From Euryarchaeota archaeon UBA250 (GTDB lineage Archaea > Thermoplasmatota > Poseidoniia > Poseidoniales > Thalassarchaeaceae): a stretch of DNA of 5,434 bases. Below the pieces are notes generated by a model that did not search any database, had not been told where the DNA came from, and saw only the letters and a program-made list of their open reading frames with translations. The translations under genes and the position numbers were made by a program. The stretch covers positions 1 through 5,434 of the forward strand of contig DATW01000047.1 in assembly GCA_002504845.1 (NCBI GenBank), read 5' to 3'. Shown piece by piece: positions 1-5,434 of this stretch (positions within the stretch are counted from its first letter, which is position 1; each line of letters starts with the position of its first letter).

Positions 1-636
1 GATTAATTCGCCATCATTGGCTGAAATAACATGTATGAATGGCGACATCCACTGATTTGCATATATCTTGTCTTCGACACACTCAAGTTCATTCAAGTTC
101 CAAATATCTGAGTTGTTCGACCTTACTTGAATTGACCCGGTTGGCTCTAATGTTAAGGGGTCTAGTGTCGAAAGTTGGTTTGTTCCATCTGAAACTATTA
201 TCCTGTCCCCAAAAGAACACATCCCCCACCCCTCTCCTTCGAGATTGTACTGGGTACTCTGATTGAATGTATCTCGTTCGAATTCTAGAATCAGTCCTGC
301 CTTCCAAGTCAAAACGAGTATTCTGTCATCGATCAACGTCAGGCCCTCGCCGAAGAATGAGTCGTTCAGGTCATGTGATCTAATTAGAGACCCATCTTCC
401 AACGATATCTCCCTTACTTGGGAGTGCCCATGGAGGCCTGTTGATTCGAACATTCTGCCATCCTGCATCTCAAGTCCCTGCGTGAATGCAGAACCATCAT
501 GCGGTATCGTGGAAACAAGATTGTAACCCAACGTTGCAGAAGCTGATGATGACAGGATAATCAGCAGGCTGAGTAGTATGGCGGCCGAGTGCAGGACATT
601 GGACGTGGACGCCATATCGTCCGAACGACGCTCCAT
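1..636 (-). CDS. Secreted glutaminyl-peptide cyclotransferase (beta-propeller type), 3' end cut by window edge
   Basis: The enzyme cyclises N-terminal glutamine of exported proteins to pyroglutamate (EC 2.3.2.5), here outside the membrane. The reading frame is open for 212 codons from ATG at 636 to the left edge. Family hallmarks appear in order: FTQGL, FESTG, FFGEGLT, LTW, EGWGM, SDG, LDP, LNELE and ANQW. Counting from 636, Glu97, Trp111, Trp137, Asn182 and Trp196 have nearly the same spacing as papaya enzyme Glu69, Trp83, Trp110, Asn155 and Trp169 (papaya numbers from memory), so the visible active site looks intact. The equivalent of its Lys225 lies beyond the window. About 50 residues are probably missing. 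A hydrophobic segment ending in ASA (residues 32-34) is a signal peptide. An in-frame ATG at 615 (MASTS...) is an alternative start, favoured if the mRNA is leaderless from the TATA-like element at 642-648. Neither start has a Shine-Dalgarno. The gene is divergent from the protease gene. Confidence 0.9.
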   Translation of the reverse strand, partial: MERRSDDMASTSNVLHSAAILLSLLIILSSSASATLGYNLVSTIPHDGSAFTQGLEMQDGRMFESTGLHGHSQVREISLEDGSLIRSHDLNDSFFGEGLTLIDDRILVLTWKAGLILEFERDTFNQSTQYNLEGEGWGMCSFGDRIIVSDGTNQLSTLDPLTLEPTGSIQVRSNNSDIWNLNELECVEDKIYANQWMSPFIHVISANDGELI

Positions 637-640
637 CGAT

Positions 641-650
641 GTTAAAAGTC
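641..650. promoter_or_regulatory. Candidate TATA-like element, possibly serving both divergent genes
   Basis: The only A/T-rich patch in the 49-bp divergent gap is GTTAAAAGTC. Read on the plus strand, TTAAAA centred near 645 would place an archaeal transcription start about 25 bases downstream, near 670. That leaves a leader of roughly 15 bases containing the Shine-Dalgarno of the protease gene. Read on the minus strand, CTTTTAA lies about 30 bases upstream of the ATG at 615, which fits a leaderless transcript of the cyclotransferase; a purine-rich AGGCGA just upstream could act as a BRE. The assignment rests on spacing only, and the match to the archaeal TATA consensus is partial. Confidence 0.3.
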
Positions 651-673
651 GCCTGTGAAGGTATGAAATGCTG

Positions 674-681
674 TAAGGAGG
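674..681 (+). promoter_or_regulatory. Shine-Dalgarno sequence of the PKD metalloprotease gene
   Basis: TAAGGAGG is a near-perfect anti-16S match ending four bases before the ATG at 686. The spacing is a little short. It supports 686 as the true start and shows that this transcript has a leader. Confidence 0.75.
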
Positions 682-685
682 CGGT

Positions 686-3600
686 ATGCTGACTGGTTAT
701 CGACAACGGAACAAAACACCGCCATTTCTTTTGGTGTTGATCCTCCTAACCTCGACACTAGTTGCCCCCATATCTGCAGCGGTTTTCGAAGAGCCAGAGA
801 CACATGAATCGGAAGAATCGGCGAAGGCTCATGAGAATGGCCGATACTACCCTGGAACCGGGTCTTCTGTTTCCTCTGGGTACATACCGCTCAAGACACA
901 ATGGGCGGATGAGGGGTTCCCGGGGCGCGTGGACACTCTGAGCATCACAAATTCAAGGTCCCAAATACGATCTTGTGACAATGCGCATCAGGAAGGAGAT
1001 TCTGTTACGATCAACCAAGGCAGCGAATCCACTGATGCAACTGTAGCTAAAGTCGGAGCAGGCATAGCTATACTAGTTGAAATTGGGGTATCCATTCCAG
1101 CAACAACTCTGAATGACATCTCGACCACTTGGGACAATACCATTCAACCGACTGTCACGTCTTACTTCGGATCTATTCCAGATATTGATGTCACGTGCAC
1201 CGTAGAGCTTCTAATTCTCTCAATCGATGGAGGAGGAGGAATCGGTGGCTATTTCAATCCATCAATGTCTTCAGCTAGGGAGATAATCTTCATGGATTCG
1301 GATGACCTCTCTTGGAGGAATACGATCATCTCACATGAGTTTGCACACCTTTTGCACTCTGCAAGAGACCCGGGGGAGTACATTTGGATTGATGAGGGAG
1401 CAGCTGACATGGCGGCATATCTGACATTTGGACTGACTAATACCTTGATCGGGCATGCCAATGGCTGGACAGAGTCATCCAACATGTCGGTGAGATGGTG
1501 GAATCAGAGGAATGGCGACTATGGTGCTGGTTTCCTCATGATGCTATACGTCGTAGATACCATGGGGGGTTCGAATGCTTTCCAACGGCTCATCGCAGAC
1601 TCAGCAAAAGGTAGTCAGGGCATAGTCAATCTCGCACTTGCGCCGGAGCCGGGTGCGACGCCAGTTGGTACGACATTCTCGGATATCTTTGCCAATTTCT
1701 CGGCCGCTGCGACCTTGGATAGTAATCAACTAGGACTTGGCTTCAGCAATCTTGATCTTGCATTCGGTTGCTCGAGCACGATATGTCGAGTACAATACAG
1801 CGGTTTCAACGATACGTGGTCTGAAATGGCCAGGAGCGGCATACAGGAAATCGAAGGATGGGGTATTCGTGCATACAGATACACAGGAGGCACTGGTGCA
1901 CAGTTGAGTATCAGAGTTCAGCCATCCGAATCGGGCTTCATGGGATCCCTTCTTCAGCGAGACTCCTCGACCGGGACCTGGTCAATAACGAACATGGTCG
2001 TGGATCCGACTAGTTCGGATCTCTTGGGATTGGTCCAATCATTCGGAGGGGATGTTGATGACGTGTGGGTGATTGTCAGATTCGAGAGTTCGATCGGAGA
2101 TTGCGACTATGCGTATGCAAGTTGCGGCCCTCTGCCGCCAGAGGGGTATCCGACAGCCTCCATGGAAGTATTTGCTCAACTCGTAACTGATCCTGCAGAA
2201 ATTAGCATATCGGAATCCATCACGTTCGATCGAGATGGGGATGGCGATGACGACTCCGTTGAAGTAGGGTATCAGGTTCTTTCTCAAGCATTCTATGAAC
2301 GCGTTGACGTCTTGATCGAGGCAATTGACTCCGATGGCGAAGTAGTGTCTAGTTCTACTAACAAGATGATTGCAGGAAACAGCGACCCAGTGGAAGGGCG
2401 CTTCTGGTTCACGCCTCCCTCGGACGGTGACTGGACATTCAGACTGAGCCTCATTAATGGAGAAGGATCGGAAGTAGATCAAGTGCTGGGATACCAAGAA
2501 AATCTTTCCAATATGGTGCCAGCAGCATCTGGATCTTCTTCCACAACCGACACACAACCGTGGCTGCAAATTGCATTCTTCGGATCGGGGATCGACGAAT
2601 GGGGGATCGGTCTTCAAAATGGCACGTACTCAAACATTGAACCCCCTGCAGCATATGCCTGGGATTTTGGCGATGGGGCATCTTCGACCTTGAAGAATCC
2701 CTACCACTCATACACTGAGAATGGCAACTACACAGTCACACTTCTCGTTACAGATCAAGGACAGGCAAATTCAGATATCGTCACGTGGGACATTTTTGTG
2801 AATGATTCCTCTGACCCGCTGCCTGAAATTTCGATAGAAGGGTTATCGATCGGAGAAGGGATTTCTCTACTCACGGGGCAAAGAGTTGCATTCTCATCTC
2901 GGCAGACAGAGGATAACGTCCCTCTTGACCTTCTTTGGTTTGAATGGGACTGGGGGGACGGGCAGGTCGAGTCCGGGATCGGCCTAACTGAAACAAGCCA
3001 CGCTTGGAATGATGGGGATTCAGATGGCACAGTGTATACTCTCGGACTTACTGTGGATGATGGAATCCACAGAGTGAGGTCAGATTATCTCATCACGATA
3101 TTGAATCGGGCTCCGTCTGTGATTCTCGACCAGCCTTTGCAGACATTCACCCTGACTCCAATGATTCTTCCGGATGTTTTCGAGGATGTTGACGGCGTGA
3201 TAGTCTCTTGGTCATGGTCATTCGAAACTGGTGTTGAGGGGGATGGGGTCAACATAGGCGGGTCATCGCTGTCACTTGGTTCGGACTTTACGCAGACCAG
3301 TTCGGACCTCTCCAATCCGAGAGTTGCTTGGAAGACCCCTGGCATGAGGAATGTGACTTTAGAGGTTGAAGACAATGATGGCAATAGAACGGCACATACA
3401 TTCAATGTTCTAGTCCTCAATCAACGTCCTCTGGCTGTTCTAAGTCGGCCGTTGGATGGAGAATCTGGACAGGAGTACATCTTCGATGCTACGTCTAGCT
3501 ATGACCCTGATGGTTTTGCAGGAGATCTTTCCTACAGATGGACGATAGACGGAGAGACGATTGAAAATATTTCAACAGTCTTCTACACCTTCGATGAGCC

Positions 3601-4783
3601 GGGTACCTATTCAGTATCTCTTGTTGTATTCGATAATCTCGGCGAGGAGTCGGGGGTCAAGACATACACGATAGAGATCTCAAATCCCCAGCCGATACCG
3701 GAAATAGAGGCTAGAATTGCAACGGATGGCGACGACCCGATTCTAGAGGCTGTAGATACAGACGATCCCTCGGTAATTTGGATGGTTCCTCACACGACCG
3801 ATGGCGGGATTTTCCTGGCGCCCGAGCAGCCTCTTTTCTTGGATGGGGGGAGCAGCATAGATGGGGATGTTGAATTCGAAAATGGTACCTCTACCGATCC
3901 TGAATCTCCTGATTGGACTGGCATTGTTGATTGGTATTGGGACTTCGGAGACGGAAGTCCGATTCAGGAAGGTGCAACCGCATGGCACTCATGGTCTCAA
4001 CCAGGAGACTACACCGTGACGCTGACTGTAAGGGATGGTTTCCTTACTGGCGATGTTCAAAGCACTACGATCCTAGTAACTGTGTCCGAGGCACCTGTGA
4101 TCCCTGCGCAGAGCATAGTGAACACTGATCAGATAACGGTTGGCGACTCCATCGAGATATCTGCTACATTCTTCGATCCAGACCTTGAATCTGGAATCGT
4201 AGCATGGCTAGACAAAGACGCCTTTGTTGACAGTGATGGAGATGGATCTGTTTCGAATGACAGACAATGGCTGCTGACGGGTGAGCTTGAGTCATTCTGG
4301 GATACGGACATCCTACTTGACGAAAACGAGGATGGCGATCCGTCCAACGATTTCGAGTGGTCGGATGCTTCATGGTCGGAAGTCGGTGAGCGCCAGGTGC
4401 TTCTTAGGGTATGTGACGGAGTGGACATATGCGTTGACAGAATTTTCATTGTGACCGTGTACACAGACCAACAATCCGATACTCCGAAATCACTTGGAGA
4501 ATTGACACTCGAGGACTTCCGCCCCTCAGAAGAAAATATTGGACTTCTCGCTCTGGTATCCCTGCTCGCCATCCTGTGGTGGATGATACTGAGGCAAAAG
4601 GACGATGAGGAAATGGAGGCTGAAGAGTTCGATCAAACCTTTGGCGTTCCTGAGGTGAAGCGCGAGGGCGGTCTTCAGGGCATGGATCAGCATATAGCGC
4701 CACCTCAGCCAAAGTATCTGACCATAGAAGATCGAAGGGACGAGGAATCGGGATACATACGTCCCGTGCGCTCTAGAAGGTGA
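686..4783 (+). CDS. Membrane-anchored extracellular zinc metalloprotease with tandem PKD domains
   Basis: A 1365-residue surface protein. A signal peptide (1-31/32, cut at PISA/A) precedes a protease domain of about 70-360. It carries H217-E-F-A-H221, giving two zinc ligands and the general base, followed by WIDE237GAAD241, an ExxxD third-ligand motif 15 residues on. This is a gluzincin (clan MA) layout. The GYFNP...IIFMDSDD lead-in and the following DYGAGFLMMLYVVDTMGG helix recall M30/M6-like secreted proteases, but the exact family is uncertain. Residues about 370-620 look like beta-sandwich, with an acidic calcium-type loop at 515-523. PKD-type domains follow at about 625-711 (WDFGDG 659-664), 713-805 (WDWGDG 754-759), 811-910 (degenerate), 916-998 and 1004-1133 (WDFGDG 1085-1090). 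Residues 1138-1270 hold duplicated acidic loops. A helix at 1285-1302 spans the membrane, leaving a charged tail of 63 residues inside. Likely role: degrading or processing proteins at the cell surface; the substrate is unknown. Eight cysteines are all outside. It shares an operon with the next gene. Confidence 0.92.
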   Translation: MLTGYRQRNKTPPFLLVLILLTSTLVAPISAAVFEEPETHESEESAKAHENGRYYPGTGSSVSSGYIPLKTQWADEGFPGRVDTLSITNSRSQIRSCDNAHQEGDSVTINQGSESTDATVAKVGAGIAILVEIGVSIPATTLNDISTTWDNTIQPTVTSYFGSIPDIDVTCTVELLILSIDGGGGIGGYFNPSMSSAREIIFMDSDDLSWRNTIISHEFAHLLHSARDPGEYIWIDEGAADMAAYLTFGLTNTLIGHANGWTESSNMSVRWWNQRNGDYGAGFLMMLYVVDTMGGSNAFQRLIADSAKGSQGIVNLALAPEPGATPVGTTFSDIFANFSAAATLDSNQLGLGFSNLDLAFGCSSTICRVQYSGFNDTWSEMARSGIQEIEGWGIRAYRYTGGTGAQLSIRVQPSESGFMGSLLQRDSSTGTWSITNMVVDPTSSDLLGLVQSFGGDVDDVWVIVRFESSIGDCDYAYASCGPLPPEGYPTASMEVFAQLVTDPAEISISESITFDRDGDGDDDSVEVGYQVLSQAFYERVDVLIEAIDSDGEVVSSSTNKMIAGNSDPVEGRFWFTPPSDGDWTFRLSLINGEGSEVDQVLGYQENLSNMVPAASGSSSTTDTQPWLQIAFFGSGIDEWGIGLQNGTYSNIEPPAAYAWDFGDGASSTLKNPYHSYTENGNYTVTLLVTDQGQANSDIVTWDIFVNDSSDPLPEISIEGLSIGEGISLLTGQRVAFSSRQTEDNVPLDLLWFEWDWGDGQVESGIGLTETSHAWNDGDSDGTVYTLGLTVDDGIHRVRSDYLITILNRAPSVILDQPLQTFTLTPMILPDVFEDVDGVIVSWSWSFETGVEGDGVNIGGSSLSLGSDFTQTSSDLSNPRVAWKTPGMRNVTLEVEDNDGNRTAHTFNVLVLNQRPLAVLSRPLDGESGQEYIFDATSSYDPDGFAGDLSYRWTIDGETIENISTVFYTFDEPGTYSVSLVVFDNLGEESGVKTYTIEISNPQPIPEIEARIATDGDDPILEAVDTDDPSVIWMVPHTTDGGIFLAPEQPLFLDGGSSIDGDVEFENGTSTDPESPDWTGIVDWYWDFGDGSPIQEGATAWHSWSQPGDYTVTLTVRDGFLTGDVQSTTILVTVSEAPVIPAQSIVNTDQITVGDSIEISATFFDPDLESGIVAWLDKDAFVDSDGDGSVSNDRQWLLTGELESFWDTDILLDENEDGDPSNDFEWSDASWSEVGERQVLLRVCDGVDICVDRIFIVTVYTDQQSDTPKSLGELTLEDFRPSEENIGLLALVSLLAILWWMILRQKDDEEMEAEEFDQTFGVPEVKREGGLQGMDQHIAPPQPKYLTIEDRRDEESGYIRPVRSRR
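2558..4096 (+). repeat. Tandem PKD-type domain array (protein-level repeat inside the protease gene)
   Basis: Five consecutive units of about 85-130 residues end in related linkers: LNRAP (residues 806-810), LNQRP (911-915), SNPQP (999-1003) and SEAP (1134-1137). Units 1, 2 and 5 carry the PKD signature W-D-[FW]-G-D-G and the downstream Y-[ST]-V-[ST]-L-x-V-x-D strand. Unit 4 keeps the strands (YDPDG, GTYSVSLVVFD) but has WTIDGE at the signature. Unit 3 has WSWSFETG and an inserted loop. Nucleotide identity between units is low, so the duplication is old. PKD domains are known as extracellular spacer or binding modules. Confidence 0.8.
4211..4360 (+). repeat. Duplicated acidic calcium-type loop, 30-residue period
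   Basis: Two 20-codon copies occupy 4211-4270 (residues 1176-1195) and 4301-4360 (residues 1206-1225), exactly 90 bases apart. Both follow D-x-D-x3-D, then an acidic D/E/G loop, then S-N-D-x2-W; nine of twenty positions are identical. The loop cores DSDGDG (1182-1187) and DENEDGD (1212-1218) resemble thrombospondin type 3 or dockerin calcium loops. Calcium binding is an inference. Confidence 0.6.
4778..4783 (+). promoter_or_regulatory. Shine-Dalgarno-like site overlapping the protease stop codon
   Basis: AGGTGA overlaps the TGA stop and ends four bases before the ATG at 4788. This arrangement points to translational coupling of the two genes and supports that start. Confidence 0.5.
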
Positions 4784-4787
4784 AGTG

Positions 4788-5434
4788 ATGAAGGCATATG
4801 CAGCATCAGCAGTGTTCATCCTTCTTTCCGTAGGGTTTGTGCCCATCAACGGGGCAAGTGGCCAGCAGTCATCGTGCTCAGTCGCACCGGATCAAGGCGC
4901 CAATTCGACGCAGGTCGAGATTGTAGATGCAAGTGGCTACGGCATATTTGAGCCGGATGATGAAGACTGGGGTTTTGGATACGGAGATTACGATCTGAAT
5001 CCCCTTTCCGAGGACGTCTATGCCGAGGTCATGATCCCTGCTGATGATGCCATGGCCCTGAGAATGGAGCTTGTCAAAGGATACAGATATCGATTCTGCG
5101 TCACATATTATCTAGATCCGACCGAGATATCGGATGGGTCACCGCCCATCGGGGATGTCTATCTGCTTGCAGATACTGATTTCGACATCTACAAATTTGA
5201 CTACGATTCTAGGTTCGAGGGAATGGATGAAGCGTTGGAATCGATACCCTTGGAATGGAGGGATATGGCAACATGGCTGCCATTCAGGGACGTTCACGCC
5301 TATGAGCGCGTTCAACAAATTGAGTTCACCACCTCCATAGATTCGGATCAAACAGCTTACATCAACTGGTGGGGGGAAGAGCCAGATGCAAACATGTACC
5401 TCGTTCTCGATAATTGGAACTCTTCCAGATCAGG
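4788..5434 (+). CDS. Secreted acidic protein of unknown function, 3' end cut by window edge
   Basis: I do not recognise this family. The frame is open for 215 codons from ATG to the right edge, starting four bases after the protease stop, with an SD-like AGGTGA before it. The first 25 residues (MKAYAASAVFILLSV...GASG) form a signal peptide with a likely cut after Ala-Ser-Gly, leaving a mature protein that begins QQSSC. The rest is rich in Asp, Glu and aromatic residues: an acidic tract EPDDEDWGFGYGDYD, alternating strand-like segments (GYRYRFCVTYY, GDVYLLAD), a tryptophan-rich middle (EWRDMATWLPFRDVHAYE, residues 156-173) and a terminal YLVLDNW (204-210). The pattern suggests an all-beta extracellular domain, perhaps like pre-peptidase sandwich domains, but this is weak. 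Two cysteines, C30 and C104, could pair. Operon position suggests it acts with the surface protease, for example as partner, inhibitor or substrate-binding protein. A C-terminal membrane anchor could lie beyond the window. Confidence 0.85.
   Translation, partial: MKAYAASAVFILLSVGFVPINGASGQQSSCSVAPDQGANSTQVEIVDASGYGIFEPDDEDWGFGYGDYDLNPLSEDVYAEVMIPADDAMALRMELVKGYRYRFCVTYYLDPTEISDGSPPIGDVYLLADTDFDIYKFDYDSRFEGMDEALESIPLEWRDMATWLPFRDVHAYERVQQIEFTTSIDSDQTAYINWWGEEPDANMYLVLDNWNSSRS

Noticed and set aside
39..526. Two overlapping plus-strand open frames (39-266 and 263-526)
   Set aside because: They lie antisense to the glutaminyl cyclotransferase, whose conserved motifs run continuously on the minus strand. 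Their translations show no domain-like pattern.
663..692. Nine-codon mini-ORF (MKCCKEAVC) overlapping the Shine-Dalgarno, a possible leader peptide
   Set aside because: It has no ribosome site of its own, lies upstream of the probable transcription start or at its very edge, and nothing suggests attenuation.
497..706. Minus-strand open frame of 69 codons crossing the divergent gap
   Set aside because: It is in another frame of the same DNA as the cyclotransferase start, and that gene has a signal peptide and family motifs in its own frame. It would also span the protease start and its Shine-Dalgarno.
2039..2617. Minus-strand open frame of 192 codons within the protease gene
   Set aside because: It is fully antisense to a coding region with clear domain content. 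Its translation is Cys/Arg/His-rich and low in recognisable structure, as expected of a shadow frame.
4788..4877. Lipoprotein signal in the third gene (Cys30 soon after the signal peptide)
   Set aside because: The cysteine is five residues after the best cleavage site and is preceded by QQSS, not by a lipobox such as L-x-[AG]-C.
1..5434. CRISPR array, tRNA, IS element or terminator hairpin
   Set aside because: I saw no regularly spaced nucleotide repeats, no tRNA-like cloverleaf, no terminal inverted repeats and no T-tract terminator. Almost every base is coding.

Overview
This window looks like part of an archaeal genome, most likely a marine planktonic Thermoplasmatota archaeon (Marine Group II, Poseidoniales). 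That assignment is an inference. It rests on a secreted protease fused to a string of PKD domains, a single C-terminal membrane anchor with a short charged tail, very acidic secreted proteins, frequent AGG/AGA arginine and ATA isoleucine codons, and densely packed genes. No rRNA or marker gene is present to confirm it.

Layout: three protein-coding genes fill almost the whole window, and all three products carry an N-terminal signal peptide. (1) Bases 1-636, minus strand, hold the 5' part of a secreted glutaminyl-peptide cyclotransferase of the plant/bacterial beta-propeller type; the 3' end lies off the left edge. (2) A 49-bp divergent intergenic region (637-685) holds a candidate TATA-like element and a strong Shine-Dalgarno sequence. 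(3) Bases 686-4783, plus strand, encode a 1365-residue surface metalloprotease: signal peptide, HEFAH zinc-protease domain, beta-sandwich linker, four or five PKD-type domains, a segment with a duplicated acidic calcium-type loop, one transmembrane helix and a 63-residue cytoplasmic tail. (4) Four bases later, 4788 to the right edge, plus strand, is the first 215 codons of a secreted acidic protein that I do not recognise.

How they may work together: genes 2 and 3 are almost certainly co-transcribed and translationally coupled. The cyclotransferase is divergent from them and may share promoter DNA. It converts N-terminal glutamine of exported proteins to pyroglutamate, which blocks aminopeptidases. 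The predicted mature N-terminus of the third protein is Gln-Gln, so it is a plausible local substrate. The theme is cell-surface proteolysis and surface-protein maturation. I see no mobile element, CRISPR array, RNA gene or transcription terminator.
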